Positions 12,801 to 25,504 of a stretch of DNA of 64,000 nucleotides are shown in pieces; position 1 is the stretch's first letter; each line of letters begins with the position of its first letter. The notes under the pieces were generated by a model. It did not search any database, was not told the DNA's origin, and was given only the letters and a program-made list of their open reading frames with translations. Made by a program: the position numbers and the translations under genes. Source of the DNA: Neonectria sp. B-13. Its lineage: Eukaryota; Ascomycota; Sordariomycetes; Hypocreales; Nectriaceae. The stretch covers positions 186,001-250,000 of the forward strand of contig NOKP01000041.1 of the NCBI GenBank assembly GCA_002682825.1, read 5' to 3'.

Positions 12801-14430
12801 CTACTTAGACTAAAGTACATTATATTACTAAAATAATACTATATATACTAAAATATATAAATAAGATCTAATAGTAATAAATATATTAAATACCTCCTAA
12901 ATAGAAAAATCCAATTAGACTACTTTAAGACTAAGTTTCTTATAGAAATAATCTATACTAAGGAAAGAACATATAATAATAACATAGAAAAACTTATTAT
13001 TACTTTTACTAAATACTATAAAGGTACTAAGTTAGAAGAAAATACAAAAAGTATACTTATATAATATAAAATATACTATTAAAAAAAAAGATATTAGAAA
13101 GAACTTATATTATTATAAATTATAATAACCTTTATACTTAGATCTAATATTATAATAATAAACTATTTAAAAACAAAAAAACCAATAAGTAATAAGTTCC
13201 TAGTAAACTCTAATACTAACTTATATAAGAAATATATAAGTACTTACTTTATAAATATTAAGGAGTTAATAAAACCCTTAATAGAATTAAATCAATATAC
13301 TAATTTCCTAAGATAAAGATAATAATTAAGAAGATTACTAACTAGTATAATAAATATTATAAAACTAAGGCTTAATACTATAAACTATATAAAGAACTAT
13401 AGCCCCTACTAGTTATTAAGCAACCTTAGAACTCTATTACTATAGATTTTATTATAAAACTACTCCTATTAGAGGATCCTATAATTAAAACCCTTTATAA
13501 TAGCATTCTTATTATTATAGATAGACTTATAAAATTTTCCTATTTTATACCTTATTAAGAATTAATAGATATAAAATAGTTTATTTATATCTTCTTATAA
13601 AATATTATTAGTATTTATAGGCTTTCTATAAAGATTCTTTCTAATTAAAGACCTCTATTTACTTTAAAGTTTTAGTAATTATTAATAGACTATTTAGGAT
13701 TAAACTATTAACTTATTATAGCTTTCTAACCTTAGACTAACAGTTAAATAGAATAAATAAACTAAATACTAAAATAATACCTTTAATACTATATTAACTA
13801 TAAATAGAATAACTAGGTTAAAAAGCTACTAATTGTATAATTAAGCTATAATACAGCTATAAATAAAAGTATAAAGCTTACCCTAGTATATACTAACTTT
13901 GGATTTAACCCTAATGCCTATAGAATAAGCTAAGATAGATTAATCATTCTAAAAGCTATCTTTATATTAGAAAAATTGAAAAATCTATATAAAGAACTTA
14001 AGACTAAGCTTAAGTTCATTAGAAACTAAATAAAAAAATACTATAATCCAAAAAGAATAAAGGGACTATCTTTCTAAGAGAGAGATATAGTCTATCTTAT
14101 AATAAAAAACATTAAAATAAAACAATAAAATAAAGAATTGAATTATAAGTTCATTAGACCTTATAAAATCATTAAGAAAATCTTAGAAAACAACTATTAG
14201 TTAAACCTACTACTAAAAGTTAGACTTTACCTAGTTTTCTACATCTTACTCCTTAAGATAGTAAAAGATATAATTTATACTAAGTTCAGTAATAAATATA
14301 AAACTAAGGTCAAAGGACTAAAAGAATATATAGTAAAAGCAATCCTTAATATAAGAATTATAAATAAATAAACTAAGTATCTTATTAAATAGAAAGACTA
14401 TCCTAAGAGTAATAATTAATAAAAACCAGC
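6900..14430 (+). pseudogene. gag-pol pseudogene of the chromovirus
   Basis: RIP-broken reading frame. The gag zinc knuckle (CX2CX4HX4C) is at about 7,924-7,964 with Tyr codons at the Cys positions. The aspartic protease LIDS(G to R)A motif is at about 10,758-10,775, downstream of the nested R1. Reverse transcriptase lies at about 11,540-11,930, with the IPKK and IDYRQLN-like blocks and a YLDN in place of YLDD near 11,895-11,910. RNase H is at about 12,330-12,560 with the TDxSDY region and the later LNY...KEFL block. Integrase core is at about 13,430-13,570. A chromodomain YLIK-x-K-x-YP stretch is at about 14,370-14,440, its Trp codon now a stop. No product is possible. Confidence 0.88.
9350..10375 (-). 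mobile_element. R1 copy 2, nested in the chromovirus
   Basis: A 1,026-bp R1 element inserted between gag and protease. It is flanked by a perfect 14-bp duplication ATACTAAGATCTAA (9,336-9,349 and 10,376-10,389). It keeps much more C and G than copy 1, for example at 9,590-9,650 and 9,800-9,860, so it has suffered less RIP. On the minus strand, about 9,590-9,850 reads as a fairly open frame of Glu/Leu-rich sequence (EEYALW-F-ELL is readable). I do not recognise the protein. Confidence 0.85.
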
Positions 14431-15265
14431 TAAAAACCTTACTTATATATAATGCCTTCTAAAAGACTTCTATTAATAACTTTAGAAGAAAGTAAGAATC
14501 TAAAATCAATAGTACCTTAGTTAATAATATTAATATACATTAATAACTGAATATCAATAATAGCCTTATATTCTACCTATTCTAAAGATTCTAATTCTTC
14601 TAAAGACTCTAGACTATAATAAGTTATTTTATACCCTTTTGAAACCAGTGATTAATACTAATAATAAGCATACTCTAGAAGGTCTAAAGACTGATCAAAT
14701 TCAGCCTAAGTAGCCTAAAGAGTAGCTTATTTTTTAAGAAACTCCTTTTCTAAATTCAACTCCTTATTATTAAGATACTTTACCTTAGTAATAATATAAG
14801 TTATTACTATTATTAGCAAAAGAAAAATATAAAAAAGAATATAGAATATCTATAAGACTAAAAAGGGATATTAGTTCTATTATAAGAATAACTCTTATTA
14901 GTATAATAGCTATATTTTTTAGAACTATTATCTAGTATCTTATATATATACTTATTAGTAATACAGTAAGAATAAAGTATTACTTTAAAACTAAACTCTT
15001 TAATAGCTACTATTAGAACTAGTATATTCATAGTAAAAGTTAGAACTTTAAAACTATCTATAGAAGTAGCTAAGATCAGTTTACTTACTATAGATTTAAG
15101 GATATTATAAGACTAAGATTTTAAAGGATACTTAGAAATTCAGCTGATTATCCTATTAGTATATAAAAATTAAGTAAGAAAGTAAGTAGGAAATAAACTA
15201 ATAATTATATAAAAAACAGTCTTAAAGATAGCTATAGGATATAACTAATAGAAGGAAAGATATTA

Positions 15266-15665
15266 TATTACAGCTTAGATTAAGACTAGATAGTTACAAT
15301 TAGTAGAACTATAATATACTTACTTTTTATAATATTTATATTTCTAAGCTTACCCTAACTATATCAGTTAGACTATCTAGTTTACTTTATTATAATAAAC
15401 TATAATAATAGACTTACTATTACTTAGTAAGCTTATATAATTATTATAGTATATAACTATATTTACTTAGTACTTTAAATAAAAAGCCTTAAAGCTCTTT
15501 AGCTATTAATACTTTAATTTACTTAATACTTAGTTATATAATTACTTACTTTTATATATTATTAATATAACCTATATTACTTACTATAATATTCTAATCT
15601 ACTTAATTATTAAACTATATACCTTAGACCTACCCTATACCCTTAGGTTAGACCTAACTATTATA
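15266..15665 (+). repeat. 3' LTR of chromovirus
   Basis: 400 bp, the same length as the 5' LTR. It starts TATTACAGCTTAGATTAAG and ends CTAACTATTATA, and is followed directly by the ATCTC target duplication. Confidence 0.88.
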
Positions 15666-15670
15666 ATCTC

Positions 15671-16416
15671 TTTCTAAAGACTATAAAGTATTATAGAAAG
15701 GCCCTAGAATACCTAGCTAGAAGTCTTTAGGACTTCTTAGCTAAATGTTTACTAGGAAATCCTATAGAGTTAGGGGACCTTATCTCTAGGGGACTTCCTA
15801 TAGATTTCCCAGATATCTTTTAAGCTCTTCCCAGTAGGGAAGATAAAAGGGAAAATAAAAAGGAAATTAGAAAGAAAGAAAGTATACCTTTTATACTTAT
15901 AAGAATAAATACAATTTGATCTAAAAGATTATAATCCAGAAGATCTATCTTTAGAAAAGACTCTTTCTTTAGAAAAGATTAATATATACTCTAGAAGGAT
16001 ATTCTAATTAGCCTAAAGCCTACCTTTCCCTTATCTTAATACTTCCTATCTATATTATAGAGCTAGTTTCTATAACAATTAGTAGACAAACAGAGAATTA
16101 AACTCTAAATCACTCTTAAGCTATTACTATATAACTATTATAATAATACTATTATAAAGCAAAGAAATCCTATATATTATATATTAATCCACTCCTTAGC
16201 TAACAATTACTCTAAGTCTATAAATACAATTATCTATAGCTATATACACTCTTTATAACTAATATTAAAAACACTCTTAAACAAAAGACAATTAATCATA
16301 AAAGAGAATAGAAAGCTTTAAAGAGTTACTAGTAATATAAACTAGAATATCTATTCCTAGCTAAAGAAGTTACTAAATAATAATAATATAATCTTACTTA
16401 TACTACCTACTTCCTA
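15671..16416 (+). other. Decayed LTR-like fragment
   Basis: AT-rich but less extreme than its neighbours. It contains a TATA-like stretch (CCTTTTATACTTATAAG near 15,890) and, near 16,060-16,090, a TTCTATAACA end followed by ATTAGTAGACAAACAG, which resembles an LTR end joined to a tRNA primer-binding site. This may be the remnant of another LTR retrotransposon, but I found no partner LTR. Confidence 0.35.
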
Positions 16417-16852
16417 TATTAGAGGTGGTTCTAGGGTTAGGGTTAGGACTGTATATTATAGGACTTAGTGCAATTCTAAGTAGGCAGTGAAAACAGAGAG
16501 AAAAATATAGAGAAATACAATAATACTAATGCATAAAATAAAATAGATATTAATCAATAGAGATAAGCATAATAAATATACTCTTATAGAGTATATAATC
16601 TTTTAATATTATAAATAGATAGTATTCTATATTAAAGTCATTTTATTATAGTTCAATCATAGAATAATAGTCTATACATTAAAAAGAATATATCTAATAC
16701 CTCTACTAATAATACTAATATAGACTAATAGAATTTAGTCTTAAGGCAGATAGTATCCCTATTAGTTTTTCATAAGCTAATACAATAGAGTCTTAAGATA
16801 GATAGTATCCCTATTAGTATATATAGCCTAGTTTCTTAGATTGTAGAATAAG
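16417..16852 (+). repeat. L repeat, unit b (436 bp)
   Basis: The same length as unit c (24,969-25,404) and alignable throughout with mainly transition differences. It contains TTCTAGGGTTAGGGTTAGG, which includes two TTAGGG telomere-type units. It is more RIP-mutated than units c and d. Confidence 0.8.
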
Positions 16853-18849
16853 CATAAGTCCTTAGTCCTTAAGTAATAGTCCCTTAATATAAGAGTTATT
16901 AAGGGATAGTCTCTATCTATCTATCTAATCTCTCTAGATTATATAATAGGCTATAATAGTCTCTTAATATAAGACTCCCTAGTATACTCTTTCTTTCTAT
17001 AGACTTTATTATTTATCTTATTAATACTTTATCTTTTATCTTACTTAAGGTAATAAAGCTATTACTATAGCTAGTATTACTTTTAATTAAATCTTTTAAC
17101 TCTTCTTTATAATATACCTTTTAATCAACCTAATCCCTTATTTCTATCCTTAATCCCCTTCCTATAGTTCACTCAATCTCTATTCTAACTCTTCTTTCCT
17201 ACCCTCTAGGGCAATCTCTTCTATCCTAATTATTATATACTAATATATGCATTTTATTAATAAAATCTAAAACAAGCAATAGTATCCATAAGACAATAGA
17301 GCATTAAGGTAAATATATATCTACTAGTTTCTATAAGCTAATATAATAAAGTCTTAGGGTAAACAGTATTCCTATCAGTTTCTACAAGCTAATATAATAG
17401 AGTCTTAAAGCAGATAGTATTTCTATTAATAGATAATACCTCTCTATCTTATCTATAACTACTACCTCTCTAAAAGTCTAATTATATAGCTTATTACTCC
17501 TTCCTATAGTTAACCTTTAGGTATATTACCTAGTAATAAATACTAGCTAGCTCTATAATATTATAATTAGTAGAAAAAGAAAAGAAACCTTAGATAAATA
17601 TAATTATTCTATTAAAAATAAATAAAAGAGTAAATAAATAAAAATAGAATATAAATAAGGAATAAGTAGATAGATAGACCTCTATCTACTCTATTATTTC
17701 TTCTACTAATTATTTATAAAATAGCTCTATATATACTATCTACCTAAGAAAAGAAAGATTATAAATAGGAATAAGAAAGACTATACTACCTATAAATACA
17801 ATAAGATAAGCAAGTATAGCATCTTCAATAGTATTCTAATAACCCAAATGTTCACCTTCTTAGTACAATTAGTAGTAGTAACCTAGTATATCCTACTAAG
17901 AATATATCCCTTAATAGTTCATATCCTTTATTAGTAGTATCTAACTATCTAATCAATCTTATTCTAACTTAATAAAATGCTCTTAATCCTAGTAAATAAT
18001 CCCTACTAATACAGTTAAAACATTAAAGTCTAAGGCTTATTATAGCTAAAGAGCTAAATACAATAGATAGTATAGTAGTAGTAGCTATTATAACTGCTCT
18101 ATTACTAATTGAACTATAATAGAAACATTAAAGCCTTAAGCTTACTAAAATATTATCCCTTGCCCCCTTAATAACTAGCTAAGCAAAAGCAATAATCAGT
18201 AAGATACTAACTATTACTAGTACTACCTATCCTCTAGAGCCCTCTATTACCCTTCTATCTACTCTAACCTTATATAATACTCTATACCCCCTCTTTCCTA
18301 CCTAAGATCAGCTCTTAGACTACTAAGCTCTACCTAATATCAATATAAATATTAAACCTAAGGTATCTAAGGTATAAGTATTATTTCTCTTCTTATCTCC
18401 CTTAATCCCTTCTATCTATATTACTATAAGTTTAGTCTTTAATATTAAGCTTAGGTCCTAGATTCCTATAGCCCTTATACAACTATAGAGTCCCCTTTAG
18501 TAAGAAGGCTTACCTTCTATATTAAGCAGTCCCCCTCTATTACCTTTAGGATCTCTAAGCAGTATAGAATCCTTAGGCCTATTTATACTATTAGCCTTAC
18601 TACTACCCTCTCCTAGCCTAATAAGCCTAGTCTTAGGCTATTTCCTTTAAGCTATCTATAACTAAGAAACTATAGATAGTACTAACTTTCTTTAGATATA
18701 AGATAATATATATAATTATATATTCTAGACATTTTTTACATTTAATTATAGCTATATATTATCTCTAGACCCTATTATCTATCTATTAAAATTATACTTA
18801 TATAATTATACTTAACTTAATACCCAAAAGAGCATAATAAGCCTAAATA
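16853..18849. other. RIP-decayed sequence between L unit b and the unknown coding block
   Basis: AT-rich. It includes imperfect internal repeats resembling the L-unit middle (TAAGCTAATA-x-AATAGAGTCTTAA near 17,340-17,420). Plus-strand patches at about 17,850-18,650 look like decayed coding sequence, perhaps the 5' part of the next block. No domain is recognised. Confidence 0.5.
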
Positions 18850-21800
18850 TATATAGACAATCCAAGAAAGAATCTAGTATCTTTAACAGTCCTTTCCTCT
18901 CTTACTAACCATTTTTAATAATAGGAATAGTACCTATAACCCCTAGGCCTCCTTCTAATAATAGTAATCCTTCCTCTCCAACTAACTAGCCAAGCTACTC
19001 TCCTTCTATAAGACATAAGCCAGCCTTCTTTAGGCCTTAGTAATCATTTTACAATAGTAGAATATTAATAGTATATAGCTTAGAGCTAAGGACTTAATAG
19101 CTATTTGCCTACTTAATAACTTCTACCTTATCTTTCTCCTATCCTATAAGTACAATCTTACTACTAACTAAGTTATTCAGCTATATAGCCTTAACCTTAT
19201 TAATATACAATATATCCCCCTTAGCCATTTTATAATAGCTAGTATTCATATTTCTATCCTTCTCTTCTTCCCTAAGGCTACTTACTTAACAACATTAACT
19301 ACCTCAAATAGCCTCTTACTAAAATAGCAATAGGATCTCTATAATTAAATCATTATCCTAGTAGCCTATAAGACTATCTCTAACCCCATTTAATAGAAGA
19401 TCTCCTGCATATATAATATTACTTATACTAAATCCTACTCCTTTAGAAAAAAGCTAGAGATAGGCCAATAGAAGGCAAAGGACAAAAGCTAATCATTTTA
19501 TCTTATATATACTATCCTAACCAAAGACCTCTCCTACTTCTAGGCCTCTATTATAGAAAAGGCAAACTCAACTATTATTCTAACTACAAAGGGAAAGCCA
19601 GTTAGCTACTTCTAAGGCCTATGCCTACTCTTTCAAGCCTATAACCTAAAGAATACCTTTGCTTAGCTTAGCCTCTAGGAAACCTTATATACATTCTAGG
19701 ATATAGTCTTAGTAGGCCTTAACCTAAGCTAACTAAATATATACTTATACTAGCTTAATATTAGAATATAAAACTATATAAATAGCCCTATCTCCTCTAA
19801 TTAGTCTAAGCCTTAGACCCTTTTATAGAAGAACCAATATAACTATTACCTCTATAAGCAGCTTAAGGACATTACTCTAAAGGCCCCCTTAGTTATAACT
19901 TACTTCTATTCCTTCTTCTTCTATAATATAAGTACTTATACCTCTAAGGTTAAGCCTATTTAAACCTTTAACCTAGTACAGCTAAAAGCCTAATAATCTA
20001 GCATTATTTATACTAAGGTATACAACTGTAATAAAAAGCTCTTTAATATAATATTTAGTAACTACTAACTCTTTAGTTCTAGGTTCCTCCTCTTTCTTAC
20101 CTTTAATAAAAGTATAATTAAGGACCTATCCTCTATAAGCTAGAATCACTAATAGGCCTTTATACCCTAGCTTAACTATCCTACCTTCCTTTATGCCTAA
20201 AAGGCAAATAAGTAGTATCTATAGACTATCTTAAACCTCTAAGTCTTAACTAACTATAGCATTTAGAAGGAGATTACCTTCTATCTAAATACTATTCTAG
20301 CTATATAGAGTAGTAATACCTTCTACCTAGACCAAAGCCCCTATACTAGCTTACTAACCTATATTATCCTACTAAACCTAGAGCCTAAAGAACACTACCC
20401 ATTCTAAGCTATCCCTACTAAAGACATAAACACTCTTATCTTTACCTAAGCTACCTACCTAGTTCTTCCTTTTAATTACATCTTCCTTAAGTCATTACCT
20501 TACTAAGCTAACTATAGTAATATTATACCCTCTTTATCCTCTCCCTTAGTTTAGCAAATACTTAACTTCTATACTATATAGCTCCTCTATTAACTTCTTA
20601 TATATACCTTAAGCAATAAACCAATACTAGGCTTTAATAAGTAGATTTAGCTATCTTACTAATGCATACAAACCTAGGATAAATATAAAGAGTAATAAGA
20701 TCTTAAGCTTAATACTTCTATTAATGCATCTAGGATACTTTAGATCCCTTAAGCTTATATAAACTAATAGTAAAGCTATCTTACACTTAAGACCCTTATT
20801 AACCTTTATATCCCTTAGAACCCCCTTTAGGTATACCTAGCCTATCAGTCCAATGTATAGGCTCTTATTACCTTATAGATTACTATTAAGTTCTTGCTCT
20901 AGAAGTAGCTCTAGTAGGCCTAACTGGCCTTTAATAAGGAGTATAACCATAAGGTAGAACAATTAGCTAACTAGGCTATAAGGCTCACTACTAAGGAGAT
21001 TGCCTAAGCCTACTATAAACACTTCCTAGCCAAGGTTAAGTCCTACTAGAATAAGGTCTAGGGTAGGCTTAGGTAAAGTAAGATACTACCTTTAAGCTAG
21101 CTCTAATAAGTATAGGATAAATCTACTACTAATATAGGCTATATTCCTATAGCCTAGATAATCTAGAAGGTATACATTAATGCATAAGCTAAGTATACTA
21201 CTATTATACTAGCCCTAATAAGTAAGATAACTGCCTAAGCTACTACAGAGGAGAAAGGCAGTCTCCTGCTAAGTAAACTACTATATTAGATAACAACCTA
21301 CTAGTAACTACCATTATACAATAGTTAGTATAACTTTATATTCAACTACTTATTCAAGCACCTAAGCCTATTAATCTAAGAATAACTCTACTTTCTATAG
21401 GTCTACTATACCTTCAAGGAGTTCTAGAAAGTAATTAATAGGCTAGCTAGGCTATTCAATGATTACTTTAAGTCCTAAATCAACTGCTATATCCTAGTTA
21501 CCTTCAATAGCAATTAGACAAAGGAAATAAGTACTAAGTATACTTATAGCACTTAGTATTATAATAGACTAGCCTTTTTCTAGATCCAATATTAGACTCT
21601 CTATTTCTTACTATTAAAGGGAGACTACTTTATAAGCTTAAGTACTATTATCTACTATATATAGTTTCCTTATAGTCTCTACCCTATAATACTCCTAAGA
21701 ATCCTATCTACTTAAGGCTTTTAGGACCTTAAGATATACACTTAAATAGACTAATTATAGCTAATAGTCTATACTAAAAGGCTATAGTATACTATAGATA

Positions 21801-22400
21801 AAACTATCTAATGCTACTGCTAATAACTACTTAAGTAAATAGTTTCCTTAGTAGGTTCTATTTGGATTAATAGCTATAACCTAAGATATATAATTCTATA
21901 GTCCTTTAAGGATATACTACTATAAAACTATAGTAAAAAGGATATTCTATTTCTACCTATATTAGAAATAAATATCCCTTAGACTTAAGTTAAAATAGTA
22001 ATAAGCTTACTTACTATTCTACTACCTACTTACTATAACCTTTTTAGATTACTAAAAACTATCTAGTCCTTTCTAGAACTTCTAGCCTCTATTATATTAA
22101 TCCAAAGATAAGTAAAATATGAACTTTATAATAGTAGTAAGTAATATAACCTCTATAGTTACCTAGAAGTAAAGCAGTAGGCAGTAGAGCTAGAATTAGA
22201 AAGCCTATCCCTACTATAGTGTTTTTTATACTAAATAGAGCTACTATAGTAGAATATTAAGACTAGGGAGATAACTAAGATAAGAAAGAGAAAGATTAAG
22301 GTAGAAAGAGGGGAAGGAGAGGAGAATAAGGATAAGGAAGATACTTCTACCTTAGATACTACTATAAGCAATAGTTAGTTTAGTATTATAAGTAGTAATT
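18850..22400 (+). pseudogene. Long RIP-decayed coding region, family unknown
   Basis: About 3.5 kb in which the plus strand reads as protein-like sequence with frequent TAG codons, as expected where CAG or TGG has mutated. Leu, Tyr and Gln-type codons dominate. It closes near 22,300-22,380 with a charged Lys/Arg/Glu-rich tail (KRKIKVERGEGEE is readable). It could be the main protein of a large transposon. I considered helicase, DDE transposase and tyrosine-recombinase types and saw no decisive motif. Confidence 0.5.
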
Positions 22401-22429
22401 AATATTAGTTCTTTTTAATACTACTTAGG

Positions 22430-22946
22430 CTATTATTTTCTTATCTTATATCTTAAAATAAAGATTACTATAATAGTAAGTAATCTTTATACTTATAACT
22501 CTCCTTTATAATCTTATATTACCTTTGGCCTAATTAGGGTAGGATTATTAATAAAACAATAGTTCTATCTTTAAAGCATATACAATTACTATTTCCCTGC
22601 TTTTAGCTTTACCCTTCTAAGATAGCTTTTTAGTAAACTATTAATCCCCTAGACCCTAGCCTCCTACTAAGGCTAGGGATATAATATAAAGCTAATCATT
22701 TTACTAGTAGATTGTACACTTTAGGGTAAAGAGATTATATAGGAGAAAGCAGTCTTATAAAGGCAAAGCTAGAAGAAGGGAAATAGTAAATATACTAGTC
22801 TTAAGGGTAGAATAAGCTTTCTATTAATAATTATAAGTTAATTAAGGCAAAACTAGTTAATAATATATATAGATTACTCTTAAAAGTAAGTTATAGCTTC
22901 TATAATAGTAGTCTTTATAGTAAAATATAAGATAAGAAAATAATAG
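22430..22946. mobile_element. MITE-like element with 22-bp terminal inverted repeats
   Basis: Perfect 22-bp inverted repeats, CTATTATTTTCTTATCTTATAT at 22,430-22,451 and its complement at 22,925-22,946, enclose about 517 bp with no reading frame. Just inside the left end is a sub-terminal hairpin (AAAGATTACT / AGTAATCTTT). No clear target-site duplication remains, possibly because of RIP. Confidence 0.65.
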
Positions 22947-23329
22947 TTTAAAAAGAAAGGATAGAATGAATAATAGAAAAGGTATACTAGTTAATAGGTG
23001 GCTCTAGAGTATAGGATAGGAAGGGTTAATATCTTAGAATAGAGTAGATTGGTTATAATTATTATATTTATATATATATATAGAGAGGTATAAGGTATAT
23101 ATTATCTTAGAGAGAGCATAAGAGTACTAGATAGTCTATAGGGTAGATAAGTCTTACTATATTAAGGTACTTAATATTATAGTAAAGGCAATAGTAGAAA
23201 TAGTAGTAGAAATAGTAGTAGAAATAGTTATAGAAGTAATAATAGAGGTAGAAGTAGCCCTAGGAAAGCTAGTCCTAGATAGGATAGTCCTAAGGGTAGT
23301 AATAATAGGGGGAAACTATTATTAAGCTT

Positions 23330-23850
23330 TTCCCTATTAAAGATACTAAACCTATTAGAACTATTAGTTCCTTTAATTATAACTATATAGAAGATTATAG
23401 AGAATCTAAATATAAACCACTTAAGGATTTATAGGATATATTCAGCCTTAACAATAAGTAATATTATACTAAACTTATGCATAATGAATTCAAGTCTATT
23501 CCTAGTCTATATAACCAATACTATATTAATAAGAGAAATAGCAATAGAAACTATAAGGAGATTCTCTAGCTATCTTTGTATAATAAAATGCTATTCCTAC
23601 CTAGCCCTAGTACTTATCTGAATATAGATCCTAATGAGGAAGAGTAAGAGGCTAAATAGAAATATTAAGCTAGTAAAGATTTCAAAGCTAAAGAATATAC
23701 TCTTTTATAACTATAGGGCAGTAGAGAGAATAAGCATAAAGAGCAAAGAGTTACTATCTCCTTAGGTAAGACTAAGGGAGAGAGTAGAATAGAAAGCCTA
23801 GGGTAATACTATATAGAGAGTAGTAATATAAGTCTAGCTGCTATTTCAGT
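23330..23850 (+). pseudogene. Decayed reading frame, family unknown
   Basis: A moderately open plus-strand frame with plausible amino-acid composition and few stops. It is preceded by a low-complexity Asn/Ser/Arg stretch from repeated AGTAGTAGAAAT units (about 23,190-23,260). It could be a gag-like or transposon accessory protein. The mirror is 27,258-27,778. Confidence 0.4.
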
Positions 23851-24484
23851 GTAGGCATATGCCTAAGTACAATTAGTATACTAGTTAGCTTAGTAGGGAT
23901 AGGGTTAGGCTTACTGAAATAACTAACTTAAAGTTCTATATTACTAGAGCTACTAAGGGCAATAAGAAAGACATTAGGCAATCTAAGGCTATTGAATATA
24001 CACTTTATTAGGGATAATACTATAGTTACTTATTAGCTCTAATAGAGGTAGTATAGGCTAGACTATTAAAGTAGTAAGGTACTTACTATAGAATACTAAG
24101 CTTATGACTAATAGAATAGAACTTATTAGCACTTTTACAATTCTAACCCTTTCTATAGATATATTAGTAGACTCCTTATAATGCATAAGGCCTATAAACT
24201 TATACATCCTAATAGGCAACTGATTATAAGCTAATAATAGCTACTATAGTCTAAGTATAGCATTTAAAGGAGTAATTAGTTAATAGAGTAGGAAGGCTAG
24301 CTTAGGTATATACTATTCTTAAGGATGGTAGAAGGGACTGATATAAATTGTGTCTTTATACCTTACTAAGGAGAAGGGTAATTATTATACCTTATGTCTA
24401 CTTATCTAAGGAAGGACCTAATAGTAATCCCTATAAAGACAAAGGGACCTCTTAGTTACTTAAACAATGCTATTATAATCTACT

Positions 24485-24968
24485 GTTAGCCTTGCTGTAA
24501 TAGAGGCGTTTATATGGCCTCTTGCGCTAGGCCTGTTTTAAGATAGCCTTGACTGTATTGTTTAATAGGCAGATGTTTATAAAGAGGGGCTAGTGCTTTG
24601 TCCTGCATGCTCCTTCAGACTCATGTTGGTACACTAGGAGGGGGCCAAGTTGGATTATTGGTTGCTTAGACGCTATGCCACTATGTCAGGCTTTACTCTA
24701 TCTTTTGACCCTGCATTAATGCCGCCAACCAACACTACGGCCGTTCGGTTGCCAACATTGTAGCCGGTTCTTGTCCCACTAGTGCGTAGAAGTCGGTCGG
24801 CTATTTCCCAAAAGCATCCCACTCGCGCTGGTTGAAGCAGATTATATGACACAGTTGGCTAGTACAGTAGCATGTGACTGACTTTATCTGTAGGGTACTC
24901 TGTTGGGTTGTTGGCTGCTGCAGCATGATGCCGCCATATCAGCCTCAGCTCCAACCCCCCAACCCATA
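24485..24968. other. GC-normal block near the palindrome centre
   Basis: Composition changes abruptly from RIP-type AT-rich to balanced sequence with many CpG and CpA sites, so it is largely unmutated. I see no long reading frame. A TATA-like TTTATAAAG occurs near 24,578. It adjoins L unit c and may be an unmutated part of a transposon or single-copy spacer. The mirror is 26,140-26,623. Confidence 0.7.
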
Positions 24969-25404
24969 CATCAGAGGTGGTTCTAGGGTTAGGGTTAGGA
25001 CTGTATATCATAGGACTTAGTGCAATTCCAAGCAGGCAGCGAAAACAGAGAGAAAAATGCAGAGAAATACAACAACACTAATGCACAAGGTAAAATAGAT
25101 ATCAATCGATAGAAACAAGCATAATAAACACACTCCCATAGAGTATATAATCTTTTAATATTATAGATAGATAGTATTCTATGTTAAAATCATTTTATTA
25201 TAGTTTAATCATAGAATAATAGTCTATACATTAAAAAGAATACATTTAGTACCTCTACTAGTAATACTAATATAAACTAATAGAATTTAGTCTTAAGGTA
25301 AATAGTATCCTTATTGGTTTTCCATAAGCTAATACAATAGAGTCTTAAGGTAGATAGTATCCCTATTAGTATATATAGCCTAGTTTCTTAGATCGCAGAA
25401 TAAG
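24969..25404 (+). repeat. L repeat, unit c (436 bp) at the gap edge
   Basis: Runs from CATCAGAGGTGG to GCAGAATAAG, where the contig stops. In the mirror copy the same end is followed at once by another unit (d), so L units are arranged in tandem here. Confidence 0.85.
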
Positions 25405-25504
25405 NNNNNNNNNNNNNNNNNNNNNNNNNNNNNNNNNNNNNNNNNNNNNNNNNNNNNNNNNNNNNNNNNNNNNNNNNNNNNNNNNNNNNNNNNNNNNNNN
25501 NNNN
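25405..25504. other. Assembly gap, 100 N
   Basis: A run of exactly 100 N, the usual placeholder for a gap of unknown size. It sits at the centre of the inverted repeat between two units of the 436-bp L repeat, so the missing sequence may hold more L units and the true fold-back point. The apparent symmetry axis at 25,554 depends on this arbitrary length. Confidence 0.98.

Larger units (their letters stand above)
6338..15665 (+). mobile_element. Ty3/Gypsy chromovirus, full length but dead
   Basis: A 9,328-bp LTR retrotransposon with two 400-bp LTRs and a 5-bp ATCTC target-site duplication on each side (6,333-6,337 and 15,666-15,670). About 1.03 kb of the length is a nested R1 copy (9,350-10,375). 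The internal order is gag with a zinc knuckle, protease, reverse transcriptase, RNase H, integrase and a C-terminal chromodomain, which is the chromovirus arrangement. Every domain carries RIP damage: Cys to Tyr in the zinc knuckle, Gly to Arg in the protease DSG and Asp to Asn in the reverse transcriptase catalytic box. The mirror copy is 35,443-44,770. Confidence 0.9.
1..25404 (+). repeat. Left arm of giant inverted repeat
   Basis: This arm is the reverse complement of 25,704-51,107, with paired positions summing to 51,108. I compared the following stretches base by base and found no mismatch: 1-47, 5,525-5,635, 9,421-9,480, a 9-nt A-run near 13,081, 18,481-18,540 and about 24,961-25,150. 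Transposon boundaries, such as 6,338 with 44,770, also fall exactly where expected. The arm is cut by the left window edge, so its true length is unknown. Content is AT-rich RIP-decayed transposons except for about 24,485-25,140. Confidence 0.95.

Noticed and set aside
18850..22400. Telomere-linked helicase or Starship-type tyrosine recombinase
   Set aside because: I considered these because of the setting, but could not find Walker/DEAH motifs or a recombinase R-H-R-Y pattern in the decayed frame.
24960..25010. Telomere
   Set aside because: Only two TTAGGG units are present, and they recur inside every L unit. This is a motif within a repeat and not a telomeric array.
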